Source: Streptococcus sp. (lineage in GTDB: Bacteria > Bacillota > Bacilli > Lactobacillales > Streptococcaceae). Taken from it: DNA of 64,000 bases. The stretch is taken from contig JAUMZQ010000007.1 of NCBI GenBank assembly GCA_030528055.1, positions 1 to 64,000 on the forward strand. Direction: 5' to 3'. Shown here piece by piece: positions 10,195 through 20,070 of this stretch. A program made the translations under genes and the position numbers. The notes below the pieces were generated by a model that saw nothing but the letters and a program-made list of their open reading frames with translations, made no database searches and was not told where the DNA came from. The first letter of the stretch is position 1, and each line of letters starts with the position of its first letter.

Positions 10195-10250
10195 TTGACA
10201 TTTTTTATTTTATATGATAAACTGTGACCATAAAAAAAAATATGTCACAG
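10195..10250 (+). promoter_or_regulatory. Promoter and TetR operator of the exporter operon
   Basis: -35 TTGACA (10195-10200), 17-bp spacer, -10 TAAACT (10218-10223). Directly downstream is an inverted repeat CTGTGACCATA (10222-10232) and TATGTCACAG (10241-10250), symmetric apart from one bulged C, separated by an A-tract. It covers the expected transcription start, the usual location for a self-repressing TetR protein. Confidence 0.7.
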
Positions 10251-10269
10251 AGTATTTAAGGGGAAAATT

Positions 10270-10878
10270 ATGGTTGCTGCTTTTACTGATGAAGAAAAGG
10301 AAATAATTAAAAAGAAACTAAAAAAAGTTGCAAAGGAATGTCTACAAAGATATGGTGTTAAGAAAACAACAGTTAGTCAAATGGCAGTAATGGCAGATAT
10401 TTCAAAAGCTTCTTTTTATAATTTTTATTCTTCAAAAGAAATGTTATTTTTCGCAGTATTGGAAGAATACCAAATAGATATTATGAATTATTTGACCGAA
10501 CGATTAGGAGAAGAAGACTCTGTTACTACGGATCAACTTGTGCAGTTGTTATATGATTTTTATCAGGATTTTCGTTATTCGTTTGTGTATACCATATTCA
10601 AAAATCAGGAAACAGAAATACTTATAAGAAAATTGCCAAAAGATGTACTAACAACTCATCATCTTTTAGATGATAGCATGGTTGAAAAAATTGTGTCCCA
10701 AGTAAACATGAAAAAATCTATATCTGTAGAAATCGTATCAGCTTTACTTAGGACTATTACTATGAGTATCGTACATATTGAAGTAATTGGGGAAAAGCAA
10801 TTTGATACGGTATTAAAATTACTAATTCAAGGAATTGTTGAGCAAATTATGGAGGTAGATGATGACAGAAGCAATTAA
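10270..10878 (+). CDS. TetR/AcrR family transcriptional regulator
   Basis: 202 residues. The N-terminal HTH is clear (VSQMAVMADISKASFYNFYS, residues about 36-55), followed by a divergent all-helical ligand domain. RBS aagggg (10258-10263). It is the first gene of a three-gene operon with an ABC ATPase and permease, overlapping the ATPase start. It probably represses the operon through the palindrome just upstream and responds to a substrate of the exporter; the ligand is unknown. Confidence 0.85.
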   Translation: MVAAFTDEEKEIIKKKLKKVAKECLQRYGVKKTTVSQMAVMADISKASFYNFYSSKEMLFFAVLEEYQIDIMNYLTERLGEEDSVTTDQLVQLLYDFYQDFRYSFVYTIFKNQETEILIRKLPKDVLTTHHLLDDSMVEKIVSQVNMKKSISVEIVSALLRTITMSIVHIEVIGEKQFDTVLKLLIQGIVEQIMEVDDDRSN

Positions 10879-11815
10879 GACCGTAAATCTTTCCAAAAAA
10901 TATGGAGAACTATATGTTGTTAATAAACTTAATTTATCTATAAAACGTGGGGAGATAGTAGGATTTTTAGGGTTAAATGGTGCTGGAAAAACAACTACTA
11001 TGCGAATGATGTTGGGTTTGATAAAACCGACATCAGGTGAATGTTATATTCAAGGGAAAAAATTAGATCTGTGTAATTTAGAAGTTCAAAATGAAATAGG
11101 CTATATTATTGAAACACCTTACTCTTATCCAGACTTAACGGTGAGAGAGAATTTAGAAATTATTAGTGCATTAAGAGGGGTTACAAATAAAAATAATATT
11201 GATTGGGTAATTGAAAAATTAAAATTAAGAAAACACGAAAATAAACAAGTAAAACATCTTTCTTTAGGAAATGTTGCTCGTTTAGGAATTGCAAAGGCTA
11301 TTGTTCATAAACCGAAAATCTTAATTCTTGATGAGCCGACAAATGGGTTAGATCCTTTTGGAGTTGTTGAAGTTAGAGAGTTGTTACAGGAATTAACAAA
11401 TAATTTTGGTACAACTATTCTAATTTCAAGTCATAAGCTAGAAGAAATATCTAAGATTGCTACCAGAATAGTAATGATACACGAAGGAAAACTTATAAGA
11501 GAAGTTGAAAGCCAAAAATTAGATAAGTACTTAGAAAAAAGGTTACTGGTAAGCGGAGCTGATAACATGGCTATAAAAGAAATATTGTCTAATAATGGTT
11601 ATCAAGTGAATTTAAAATCAAGCTTGGAAAATGATAACCATTACTCTTACTTAGAATTGATTGGTAAAAAATATGTAGAATCTCCAGAAGAGATTGCTAC
11701 ACTACTAGTTAATACAGGTCATCCACCTAAATTGTTGATAGTTGAAAAAGAAGATTTAGAGAGTTATTTTTTTAGAATACTTAGTAATTGCAGTGGAGGA
11801 ATATCAAATGAATAA
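10862..11815 (+). CDS. ABC exporter ATP-binding protein (BcrA/antibiotic-type)
   Basis: 317 residues. Walker A GLNGAGKT (37-44) and Walker B LILDEPTNGLDP are intact. The signature is unusual, LSLGNVARLGIAKA, with N in place of the common Q/M. The length and C-terminal extension match the single-domain ATPases of lantibiotic/bacitracin-type exporters. An ATG also occurs at 10859, but RBS ggagg (10851-10855) is 6 nt from the 10862 ATG and only 3 from the other. It overlaps the TetR gene and the permease gene, so all three are coupled. Likely substrates are peptides or antibiotics; not determinable here. Confidence 0.85.
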   Translation: MTEAIKTVNLSKKYGELYVVNKLNLSIKRGEIVGFLGLNGAGKTTTMRMMLGLIKPTSGECYIQGKKLDLCNLEVQNEIGYIIETPYSYPDLTVRENLEIISALRGVTNKNNIDWVIEKLKLRKHENKQVKHLSLGNVARLGIAKAIVHKPKILILDEPTNGLDPFGVVEVRELLQELTNNFGTTILISSHKLEEISKIATRIVMIHEGKLIREVESQKLDKYLEKRLLVSGADNMAIKEILSNNGYQVNLKSSLENDNHYSYLELIGKKYVESPEEIATLLVNTGHPPKLLIVEKEDLESYFFRILSNCSGGISNE

Positions 11816-12584
11816 AATTTATACCTGTATTTTAATTGAATGGAAAAAGTTAATAAAATCAAAACTCTCTAAGATAACTGTTTGCTCTATCTGTTTAGTT
11901 CCTTTTATTATTGGATTATTTGCAATTATGATGAAATATCCAGAGCATTTCCAAAATCTTGGTTTACTTTCTGCAAAAAAAGATATGCTAAGAATAACAG
12001 ATTGGTCATCATACTTGATGTCATTATCGCAAGTAATTTCTGTTGGGGGGTTATTTATTTTTGGTTTTACAACATCTTGGGTTTTTGGTAGGGAATACTC
12101 TGATAAAACAATGATAGACTTATTAGCACTGCCGATAAAGAGGGATACGATTGTATTATCCAAGTTTATAGTTATTGCTTTGTGGAGTTATATTATAGCA
12201 ATTTTCGCACTTCTATTAGGATTGTTAGTTGGTAGCTTAATTGGGCTTGATGGGTGGAATACACTGGCAGTTTTTAAAGGAATACTTACTTTTAGTTATT
12301 GTACTATTCTTACGGTTCTACTTTCTACTCCGGTTGCTTTTTTTGCTTGTTTAGGTCGAGGCTATTTATTTCCATTGGCATTTATTATTTTTACAATTCT
12401 ACTTTCTCAACTTGGTTCTGTTCTTAATTTAGGTGAATATATTCCATGGTCTATTCCTGCGCTTGCAAGTGGCATTGCAGGAAAGGTTCTATTTAGTTTA
12501 GGAAGCATGTTTAGTTTAGTTGGAGTAAGTATTTTAGGATTAATCTCAACAATAGCTTGGTGGAGACATGCTGACTACAATTAA
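11808..12584 (+). CDS. ABC-2 type exporter permease
   Basis: 258 residues with six predicted membrane segments and a cytoplasmic N-terminus (MNKIYTCILIEWKKLIKSK) typical of ABC-2 permeases of the BcrB class. The segment WVFGREYSDKTMIDLLALPI is the characteristic first loop motif. Start chosen at the ATG at 11808 because RBS ggagg lies at 11795-11799; a GTG at 11793 is the only upstream alternative and has no RBS. It overlaps the ATPase gene by 8 bp. Confidence 0.85.
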   Translation: MNKIYTCILIEWKKLIKSKLSKITVCSICLVPFIIGLFAIMMKYPEHFQNLGLLSAKKDMLRITDWSSYLMSLSQVISVGGLFIFGFTTSWVFGREYSDKTMIDLLALPIKRDTIVLSKFIVIALWSYIIAIFALLLGLLVGSLIGLDGWNTLAVFKGILTFSYCTILTVLLSTPVAFFACLGRGYLFPLAFIIFTILLSQLGSVLNLGEYIPWSIPALASGIAGKVLFSLGSMFSLVGVSILGLISTIAWWRHADYN

Positions 12585-12907
12585 ACGGAAGTGATAAGAA
12601 TACTGCTGACAGAATGGTTGCTATATTTCATATGCAAAAATAAGATTCAGATAAAAGTGATAGTAATCAAAGATATGGATGCAATGATATAGAATCAACA
12701 ATGTAAGATATAAATTCTAATATTGTTAGCTCTTTTGTCAGAAGAATGTTGCAGATTCTTAGGATTTCACACTGAAAGGTAGATATGTTGGTATTTAAGC
12801 ATGTTCAAAATAATTATGGGAAATTTATGATATATTTTAACAAAAAAAATATGTTATAATAGTATCAAGTATAGTTTAAAAAACATCAGGAAGGAAGGTA
12901 CTGATAT
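12585..12907. other. Intergenic region without recognisable gene
   Basis: 323 bp with stops in all frames. A TATAAT at 12855-12860 is a plausible -10 for the downstream gene, with no good -35. I see no terminator for the ABC operon here. Confidence 0.5.
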
Positions 12908-13885
12908 ATGTTTTTATCACGTATGTTGCAAAATGTTAAGCAATCTCGTTATATTCCACCTATTATTTTGTCCATTTTAATTGCTATTGGTTTTGTTTAT
13001 TTAACTGAAATAATTGGAGGCATACTATTAGGTTTTTTGGGAGTCATTGCTTATTTTATATTTATGACGGCGAGTGGTCAAGAAATTACTATTGAAGGAA
13101 ACTATCAGTTCGATTCCAGTCAATTTTCTAATCAGATTTTCTTTCTTTTTTTGGAATTATCACTCTTTATTTTTGTGGCATTAGGAGTTTTCATTTGGGT
13201 AAAATGGGTTGAAAAAAGAAAATTTTCTAGTATTGGATTTTTTAAGAAAGATTGGCTTAAAAATCTATCAAAAGGATTCTTTGTTGGAGTTTTATTGTTT
13301 ACTATCGTTGTTACTTTATTGTTGGTAATGGGAATCGGTACATTGCAATTATCCAATGATTTAAGTATAGAAATATTGGCTACGATTATAGCTTTAATTC
13401 CATTTTGGTTGCTTCAAGGAGGAACAGAAGAACTGGTAACACGTGGTTGGTTATTCCCTATGGTATCTGCTAAATCCAACCTTTTAATTGGTATGCTTCT
13501 TTCTTCTACACTATTTGGAGCGTTTCATTTATTTAATGCTGGAGTGACAGTCCTTTCTATTCTAAATATTATTTTATATGGTATGTTTGCTTGCTTTTAT
13601 ATGTTGAAAACAGACAATATGTGGAGCCTAGCAGGAGTGCACGGAGCATGGAATTTTGTCCAAGGAAATATCTACGGTATCCAAGTTAGTGGACACAATA
13701 CTGGATTCACCCTCTTTCAATACACCAATCATTCACAATTGGATTGGCTTTCGGGTGGTGAGTTTGGTGCAGAAGGTTCTGTCATTACTAGCTTTGTTTT
13801 GATTGTTGGAATTATTTATCTTTATTGGAATTTGAAAAAAGATGGAAAATTAAATAAATCAGTTCTTTTTTCTAAAACAATTTAA
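12908..13885 (+). CDS. CPBP family intramembrane glutamic endopeptidase
   Basis: 325 residues with about eight membrane segments. All three CPBP (CAAX protease/Abi) motifs are present: EELVTR (E174, E175, R179), FGAFH (H207) and HGAWN (H245, N249). The family includes membrane proteases and bacteriocin self-immunity proteins. RBS aaggaagg precedes the ATG by about 9 nt. It stands alone between a long upstream gap and its own terminator, so context does not specify a substrate. Confidence 0.85.
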   Translation: MFLSRMLQNVKQSRYIPPIILSILIAIGFVYLTEIIGGILLGFLGVIAYFIFMTASGQEITIEGNYQFDSSQFSNQIFFLFLELSLFIFVALGVFIWVKWVEKRKFSSIGFFKKDWLKNLSKGFFVGVLLFTIVVTLLLVMGIGTLQLSNDLSIEILATIIALIPFWLLQGGTEELVTRGWLFPMVSAKSNLLIGMLLSSTLFGAFHLFNAGVTVLSILNIILYGMFACFYMLKTDNMWSLAGVHGAWNFVQGNIYGIQVSGHNTGFTLFQYTNHSQLDWLSGGEFGAEGSVITSFVLIVGIIYLYWNLKKDGKLNKSVLFSKTI

Positions 13886-13893
13886 AATTGCAG

Positions 13894-13925
13894 AAAGTCG
13901 CCTACTTCAATAGGTGACTTTTTTA
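13894..13925 (+). terminator. Terminator after the CPBP protease
   Basis: AAAGTCGCCTA (13894-13904) pairs with TAGGTGACTTT (13911-13921) with one G-T pair, followed by a T run. Confidence 0.85.
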
Positions 13926-14001
13926 TAGTGTGCGATGATATTAGAGAAATCACTTTAATTATGATAAAATAAGGGATAATAATGATGTTAGGTGGTAGAA
14001 A

Positions 14002-15990
14002 ATGATTAACAGAGTAACTGATAATCAATTTAAGTTGGTTTCCAAATATCAGCCTTCAGGTGATCAACCTCAAGCTATTGAAACGATTGTAGATAATATT
14101 GAAGGTGGAGAAAAAGCACAAATTTTAAAGGGAGCAACTGGGACGGGTAAGACCTATACCATGAGTCAGGTTATTGCAAGAGTGAACAAACCAACACTTG
14201 TTATAGCTCATAATAAGACCTTGGCAGGTCAGTTGTATGGTGAATTTAAAGAATTTTTTCCTGAGAATGCTGTTGAGTATTTTGTATCTTACTACGACTA
14301 TTATCAACCAGAAGCTTATGTACCTTCAAGCGATACTTATATAGAAAAAGATAGCTCGGTTAATGATGAAATTGATAAACTTCGTCATTCGGCAACTTCT
14401 TCACTATTAGAACGGAATGATGTTATTGTGGTTGCTTCTGTATCTTGTATTTATGGTTTAGGTTCGCCCAAAGAATATGCAGATAGCATTGTTAGTTTAC
14501 GACCAGGACTGGAAATCTCAAGAGATAAATTATTAAATGATTTGGTTGATATCCAATTTGAACGTAATGACATTGATTTTCAACGAGGTAAGTTTCGTGT
14601 TCGTGGAGATGTGGTCGAAATTTTTCCAGCTTCACGTGATGAACATGCTTTTAGAGTAGAGTTTTTTGGAGATGAAATTGACCGTATCCGTGAGATTGAA
14701 TCCTTAACGGGTCGTGTTCTAGGTGAGGTTGACCATTTGGCAATTTTCCCAGCCACTCACTTTATGACCAATGAAGAACATCTAGAGGCTTCTATCAAAA
14801 CTATTGAGTCTGAAATGGAACAACAAGTTTCCTTTTTTGAGAGTGAGAATAAGTTGATTGAAGCACAACGTATTCGTCAGAGAACAGAGTACGATATGGA
14901 AATGCTTCGTGAAATGGGATACACAAACGGAGTAGAAAATTACTCAAGGCATATGGATGGGCGTAAAGAAGGAGAACCACCATACACTCTTTTAGATTTT
15001 TTCCCAGATGATTTTTTGATTATGATTGATGAGAGCCATATGACCATGGGACAAATCAAAGGAATGTATAATGGAGATAGGGCGCGTAAGGAAATGCTGG
15101 TCAATTATGGTTTTAGACTTCCCAGTGCCTTAGATAACCGTCCTTTGAGGCGTGAGGAATTTGAAAGCCATGTACATCAAATTCTCTATGTTTCAGCAAC
15201 TCCAGGTGATTATGAAATGGAACGAACTGAGACAGTAGTCGAACAAATTATCAGACCGACTGGATTGTTAGACCCTGAGGTTGAAGTCAGACCTAGTATG
15301 GGGCAGATGGACGATCTTCTTGGCGAGATTAATATGCGTTCTGACAAAGGCGAAAGAGTCTTTATTACAACTCTCACTAAAAAAATGGCAGAAGATTTGA
15401 CTGATTATCTCAAGGAAATGGGTGTCAAGGTGAAGTACATGCATTCCGATATTAAGACACTAGAGCGTACAGAAATTATTAGAGATCTACGTCTAGGTGT
15501 ATTTGATGTACTAATCGGAATTAATTTGTTGCGTGAAGGAATTGACGTGCCTGAGGTGAGTTTAGTTGCCATTCTTGATGCAGATAAAGAAGGTTTCTTA
15601 AGAAATGAACGTGGCTTGATCCAAACTATTGGTCGTGCAGCTAGAAATGCCAATGGACATGTCATTATGTATGCTGATAAGGTGACTGATTCCATGCAGA
15701 AAGCTATGGATGAAACTGCAAGAAGACGTGAGTTACAGATGGCTTATAATGAAAAGCATGGTATCATTCCACAAACTATCAAAAAAGAAATTCGTGATTT
15801 GATTGCCATACGTAAGTCAGAAAATAGTGATGTCGAAGAAACATTGGATGTTTCAACGCTTTCTAAGAAAGACCGTCAAGCTAAAATTAAAGAGCTTCAA
15901 AAACAAATGCAAGCAGCAGCAGAAGTTCTTGATTTTGAATTGGCAGCACAAATTAGAGATATGGTTTTGGAATTGAAGGCAATGGATTAG
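14002..15990 (+). CDS. uvrB: Excinuclease ABC subunit B
   Basis: 662 residues, normal length. Walker A GATGTGKT (44-51), the beta-hairpin region [10 protein letters not shown], the DEAD-box variant IDESH, helicase motif VI region QTIGRAARN, and a C-terminal UVR motif (about 625-660) that contacts UvrA/UvrC. It is the damage-verification helicase of nucleotide excision repair. RBS taggtgg lies 8 nt before the ATG. Upstream is an extended -10, TGATAAAAT (13962-13970). The downstream HD gene begins 15 bp after the stop and may be co-transcribed. Confidence 0.97.
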   Translation: MINRVTDNQFKLVSKYQPSGDQPQAIETIVDNIEGGEKAQILKGATGTGKTYTMSQVIARVNKPTLVIAHNKTLAGQLYGEFKEFFPENAVEYFVSYYDYYQPEAYVPSSDTYIEKDSSVNDEIDKLRHSATSSLLERNDVIVVASVSCIYGLGSPKEYADSIVSLRPGLEISRDKLLNDLVDIQFERNDIDFQRGKFRVRGDVVEIFPASRDEHAFRVEFFGDEIDRIREIESLTGRVLGEVDHLAIFPATHFMTNEEHLEASIKTIESEMEQQVSFFESENKLIEAQRIRQRTEYDMEMLREMGYTNGVENYSRHMDGRKEGEPPYTLLDFFPDDFLIMIDESHMTMGQIKGMYNGDRARKEMLVNYGFRLPSALDNRPLRREEFESHVHQILYVSATPGDYEMERTETVVEQIIRPTGLLDPEVEVRPSMGQMDDLLGEINMRSDKGERVFITTLTKKMAEDLTDYLKEMGVKVKYMHSDIKTLERTEIIRDLRLGVFDVLIGINLLREGIDVPEVSLVAILDADKEGFLRNERGLIQTIGRAARNANGHVIMYADKVTDSMQKAMDETARRRELQMAYNEKHGIIPQTIKKEIRDLIAIRKSENSDVEETLDVSTLSKKDRQAKIKELQKQMQAAAEVLDFELAAQIRDMVLELKAMD

Positions 15991-16005
15991 GAGATTTAAC
16001 TAAAT

Positions 16006-16602
16006 ATGACAGAAAGTAACCGATTAAATCAACAAGTTGATTTTATAAAAGCGACCGAAAGTTTAAAAACAATCAAAAGACAAAATCAGACCTTAGATGG
16101 ACGATTTGAAAATTCGGCAGAACACTCTTGGCAACTAGCTTTAATGGCAATTACTTTTCAAGAACATTTTGCAGAAAAAATAGACATTCTTAAAGTAATT
16201 TCGATGCTTTTGCTTCATGATTTAGGAGAAATTGGCACTGGCGACACTTCGGCCTTTGATGAACTTGGTAAAGCAACTTCTTATGATAGAGAGTTAGTGT
16301 CAGTAAAAGAAACATTGTCACATCTTCCGAAAGAACAGTTCCAAGATTATTTAGATTTGTGGAATGAGTTTGAGAAGGGAGCTACAAAAGAAGCAAGATA
16401 TGCTAGATGTATTGATGCACTCGCCCCATTACTAAACCATTCTTTTATTGCTGAGCGAGATGCTAATCCTGATGATTTAACAGTTAGTCAGGTCTTATCT
16501 AAAAAAGCATTCATAAAAGAAGAATCCTTAAGTCTATGGAATTTAACACTATCTCTTATCGAAGAGAGTGTGGCACGTGGACTTTACCGTGATGACAGAT
16601 AA
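16006..16602 (+). CDS. HD domain-containing hydrolase (YfbR-like)
   Basis: 198 residues. Metal-binding HD motifs are visible: H in SAEHSWQLAL, the HD pair in LLLHDLGEIGTGD, and a later Asp in RCIDALAPLLNH. This is the short HD hydrolase class related to 5'-nucleotidase YfbR. RBS aggag (15989-15993). It follows uvrB by 15 bp and overlaps nothing after correction of the next start, so uvrB, this gene and the PrsW gene probably form one transcript. The exact nucleotide substrate is not evident. Confidence 0.8.
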   Translation: MTESNRLNQQVDFIKATESLKTIKRQNQTLDGRFENSAEHSWQLALMAITFQEHFAEKIDILKVISMLLLHDLGEIGTGDTSAFDELGKATSYDRELVSVKETLSHLPKEQFQDYLDLWNEFEKGATKEARYARCIDALAPLLNHSFIAERDANPDDLTVSQVLSKKAFIKEESLSLWNLTLSLIEESVARGLYRDDR

Positions 16603-16615
16603 AGAAAGGAAATTT

Positions 16616-17440
16616 ATGTTATCAAAAACCTTAACAAAAGGACAGATTGCTCTGTTAACGATTTTACTATTTTTACTGACGGTAGGAATTGATTTTGAAT
16701 TTCAAGGTTTTTATTATGATGAAACCCATCCAACCGTTTATCTCATCACGATAGCAAGTTTATCGCTTCTTGCTATTTATATTATTCCTGTGACTGCTTT
16801 GATTCAACAGTATCGAAAAAAATGGAGAATTTCTCTAAAAATATGGGGAATTAGTTTTTTCTTTGGGCTATTTTCAGCTGGTTGGCTAGCTAGTTACGGA
16901 AATGACTGGTTGGCTAAGTATTTTTGGAAATCACTTCTTTCAAATTCACTTCTTCGCGATTGGGAAGCGGCACTAACTGCTCCAATTGTTGAAGAGTTTG
17001 CAAAAATTTTAATTGTTTTTTTACTACTTTCCTTCTTCAAGATTTGGAATAAAAAATTAGTTTTTTTAATAGGATTTACAGTTGGTTTTGGTTTTCAAAT
17101 CATGGAAGATATTTCTTATATTTTACAAACATCTCTTGCTTCTAAAACAGGTGATATCACCATAGCATTTGAACGTATCGCAGCAGGATTAGCTTCACAC
17201 CCTCTTTATACGTCAGTTTTCTCAATAGGACTATATATGTTGTTGAAGCGTCCTCAAAGGCTATCAAAATTCAAAATTTTTCTTTGGATTTTAGGTCCAA
17301 TTATTTTACACTTTTTCTGGAATTCTCCATTAGCTAATTCAATCATAGTAGAACGCTTTTATATTTTAAGTATAGTTGATTCAATCTTATTAATCTTGCT
17401 TTTTTTAGATGCTTTTACATTTGTTAATCAAAATGAATAA
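16616..17440 (+). CDS. PrsW family intramembrane metalloprotease
   Basis: 274 residues with about eight membrane segments. PrsW hallmarks are present: EEFAK (Glu-Glu pair in a membrane helix), a second acidic motif QIMEDISY, the His motif GLASHPLYTS, and a last His in LHFFWNS. Start set at 16616 because RBS aaaggaa lies just before it; upstream in-frame starts at 16568 and 16592 lie inside the HD gene and lack an RBS. In Bacillus PrsW cleaves an anti-sigma factor; the substrate here is unknown. Confidence 0.8.
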   Translation: MLSKTLTKGQIALLTILLFLLTVGIDFEFQGFYYDETHPTVYLITIASLSLLAIYIIPVTALIQQYRKKWRISLKIWGISFFFGLFSAGWLASYGNDWLAKYFWKSLLSNSLLRDWEAALTAPIVEEFAKILIVFLLLSFFKIWNKKLVFLIGFTVGFGFQIMEDISYILQTSLASKTGDITIAFERIAAGLASHPLYTSVFSIGLYMLLKRPQRLSKFKIFLWILGPIILHFFWNSPLANSIIVERFYILSIVDSILLILLFLDAFTFVNQNE

Positions 17441-17555
17441 GACCAAAATTTTATTAGTTTTATAATAAAAAAATCTAACAAGTAAATATTGATTAAAAAG
17501 CTATTTTTTGCTATATTTATTTTTGGAATGAATTTAAACATATTGGGAGATTATT

Positions 17556-18248
17556 ATGAAGAGGGCGACTGAAATTATTTTTTGTTTATCGTTAGTTTTG
17601 GCTTTGGCTTTGATTGTCTTAATCACTTCATTTATCTTTTTAAGATTGACAGAGAAAAAAGAAGTAACGACTAGTAGCATCAGTAGCAGCTCATCAATTA
17701 CATCTACATCGAAAAAAACAAAAAAATCAGAAACGTCTACCAGTTCATCAAGTAGTGTTGTTTCATCAGACTCATCTCAAGAAACGACATCATCATCTAC
17801 AACCAGTACTTCAGAGACCTCCGTTACTAGTAGTACTTCAGATACTAATTCATCATCGACTAGTAATAGTGAAGCTAGTTCGGGTGCAGATATTCCAGCT
17901 TTATATAAAGGTCATTTTAGCTCCATTGAAGGAACATGGTATGATGATACAGGTAGGATGTTAACAGTTTCTTCTTTTGGAACAGTCACAATGGAGTCAG
18001 GTAGTAAGCACTATAGTGCTAGCCTTACTGCCTTAAATGCTGGTCTTTCTTACACACCAGAAATGGAAGCAGCTAATATATTTATTACTAGTCTAGATAG
18101 TAAAAGTTCATCAGACCGACCCTTAATTATAATTGTTAATGCTGCTGGAAGTAGAACTTCTAGTGGTGAAACCTTAGCACATGATACCATAGAAATTGGA
18201 GATCCAACTACTGAAGTTATCGGTAGCCATCCGTTTGTCAAAAAATAA
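17556..18248 (+). CDS. Membrane-anchored protein with Ser/Thr-rich linker and DUF6287-like domain
   Basis: 230 residues. One membrane segment (about 8-31) is followed by a low-complexity Ser/Thr linker (about 37-108) with many TCA/AGT repeats. A compact C-terminal domain (about 112-230) begins DIPALYKGHFSSIEGTWYD, resembling the DUF6287 domain of streptococcal surface proteins. The topology predicts an external domain held off the membrane by the linker. RBS gggag precedes the ATG. No function can be assigned. Confidence 0.7.
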   Translation: MKRATEIIFCLSLVLALALIVLITSFIFLRLTEKKEVTTSSISSSSSITSTSKKTKKSETSTSSSSSVVSSDSSQETTSSSTTSTSETSVTSSTSDTNSSSTSNSEASSGADIPALYKGHFSSIEGTWYDDTGRMLTVSSFGTVTMESGSKHYSASLTALNAGLSYTPEMEAANIFITSLDSKSSSDRPLIIIVNAAGSRTSSGETLAHDTIEIGDPTTEVIGSHPFVKK

Positions 18249-18328
18249 GATAGGATATGCTGAAACCATTTAGTTATTGGGATCGTACGAGTGATTCTAT
18301 TTTATAGATTTCTGAAATAAAGAACATT

Positions 18329-18356
18329 AAAAAGGAGTTTAAGGCTCCTTTTTGTT
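18329..18356 (+). terminator. Terminator after the Ser-rich membrane protein
   Basis: AAAAAGGAG (18329-18337) pairs with CTCCTTTTT (18345-18353) around a 7-nt loop. Confidence 0.75.
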
Positions 18357-18536
18357 GTTTTAAATAGATAATAAAAAATCTAAAAGTTTAAAGACATAAG
18401 TTGCTTGATGATATTAAAATAATCATTTTTTTAAAATAATGACCCTAGTAAGTAGAATGTGTTATAATAACAAAAAATAAAAATGAGAAATACAATACTG
18501 TTTATATAAAATATCATTAATGAATAGGGAATTCAC

Positions 18537-19145
18537 TTGAAAAATTTATTAATTGCCTTTGAAGGCCTAGATGGTTCTGGTAAGACTACGCAAATTGAAA
18601 AATTAAAATCATGGTTTCTAAAAAGCAATTTCAAAGTGCATGTTACGAGGCAACCAACAGATTATTATAGAAACGATAAGAGAGTTCGTGATTATTTAGA
18701 TAAAGGTATTGTCCCAAATATGTATACCCTAGCCTTACTGGCTGCTGCTGATAGAACCTATCAAGTCTCTCAAGAATTAAATCCTAAGTTATCTGATGGG
18801 ATAACTATTATCAGCGATAGATATATCTATAGTTCGCTAGCATTTTTTAAAGCCAGAGGGATTGAATATAGTGATATTTTGGAAATAAATAAAAATGTAC
18901 CAGAACCAGATGTAGTGATATTTTTAGATATCCCACCTGAAAATGAACTCAAAAGAGTCTATCAAAGAGATGGAAAAGATATAAAATTTGAAGAAAAAGA
19001 TAGTCAAGTTTTTCAAAATGTAAGGCAAAATTTTTTGGATGTCTTACCTAAACAAACTCTTATCTTAGATTCAATTCAAGATATGAATACTATCCATGAA
19101 AAAATTGTGAATCATATTAAGGAAAAAATGAAAGAGGGAAATTGA
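18537..19145 (+). CDS. Thymidylate kinase-like P-loop kinase
   Basis: 202 residues with TTG start (RBS aggga 18526-18530, 6 nt spacing; no ATG fits the family N-terminus). Walker A GLDGSGKT, the LAAADRTYQ segment and DRYIYSS match dTMP kinases. However the usual RE-P-GGT substrate motif reads TRQPTDYYRND, so it is a divergent paralog; streptococci normally carry the canonical tmk beside holB. It overlaps the AAC(3)-type acetyltransferase start by one base. The pairing suggests a specialised nucleotide or small-molecule kinase rather than the essential tmk. Confidence 0.7.
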   Translation: MKNLLIAFEGLDGSGKTTQIEKLKSWFLKSNFKVHVTRQPTDYYRNDKRVRDYLDKGIVPNMYTLALLAAADRTYQVSQELNPKLSDGITIISDRYIYSSLAFFKARGIEYSDILEINKNVPEPDVVIFLDIPPENELKRVYQRDGKDIKFEEKDSQVFQNVRQNFLDVLPKQTLILDSIQDMNTIHEKIVNHIKEKMKEGN

Positions 19146-19960
19146 TGTATGATTATATAACTCAAACGAGTGAAAAAAATTTAAAACCAATTACCAAACA
19201 AATATTGATTGAAACCTTTAAAAAATTGGGAATAAAGCGAGGAGATATTTTGTTGGTGCATTCATCTCTATCTGAACTGGGCTATGTTATTGGGGGTGCG
19301 GAGACGGTCTTTTTAGCGTTAGTGGAGATGGTTGGCTCAGAAGGAACTCTAGTAGTTCCATCACAAACTGTAGAAATTTCTTATCCTAGTACTTGGCAAT
19401 ATCCTCCAGTTCCTGAAGAATGGTTCGAGATTATTCGAGAGAACTTACCCGCTTATCATGAGAAAAAGTCATTTTCTAAAGCAATGGGACAATTTAGTAA
19501 TTTTTTAGGGCATCTTCCTACGGCAAAACGCAGTCAACATCCGATGTACTCATTCACAGCTGTTGGTTTGAATGCTGAAAAAATCACATCACATCATGAA
19601 TTTGACTTTCCTTTTGGTCAAACATCTCCTTTAGCAAAATTGTATGATATGGGAGCAAAAATTTTAATAATTGGAACAGATTTTGAAACTAACACCTCTC
19701 TTCACTTATCTGAAAATTTCCTTGGTAGAGAGGTAATTATCGAATCAAGTAAAATTTATGATAATGGAGTCCAAAAATGGACAGATTTTAAAAATGTCGA
19801 TTTGGATAAATATGATGATTATTTAGAAATTCAACAACGCTATTTTCAACAAACTGTTCCCAATATGGAGATGATAAATGATGCTACTATCTATTGTTTT
19901 GATATGAAAAGTTGTGTAGATTTCACAACAGAATATTACATAAGAAAAGAAAAATCGTAA
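19145..19960 (+). CDS. AAC(3)-family N-acetyltransferase
   Basis: 271 residues. Family signatures are HSSLSELGYVIGGAE near residues 35-49, GTLVVPSQT, RSQHPMYSF and the acetyl-CoA/substrate-pocket segment DFPFGQTSPLAKLYDMGAKI. These are the YokD/aminoglycoside 3-N-acetyltransferase superfamily; many members do not confer resistance. ATG at 19145 chosen over a TTG at 19142, with RBS agaggga. Its ATG overlaps the kinase stop (TGATG), so the two are coupled. Confidence 0.75.
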   Translation: MYDYITQTSEKNLKPITKQILIETFKKLGIKRGDILLVHSSLSELGYVIGGAETVFLALVEMVGSEGTLVVPSQTVEISYPSTWQYPPVPEEWFEIIRENLPAYHEKKSFSKAMGQFSNFLGHLPTAKRSQHPMYSFTAVGLNAEKITSHHEFDFPFGQTSPLAKLYDMGAKILIIGTDFETNTSLHLSENFLGREVIIESSKIYDNGVQKWTDFKNVDLDKYDDYLEIQQRYFQQTVPNMEMINDATIYCFDMKSCVDFTTEYYIRKEKS

Positions 19961-20070
19961 CCATTTCTAAAAAATGAAATAGATAAAGCTCTAAGTATGT
20001 CAGAATGCTTTTTCTATATTAGAGTAAAAATTTGGTGGTTTATTTATTATAAAAAAAGAAGGAGTTAAAA

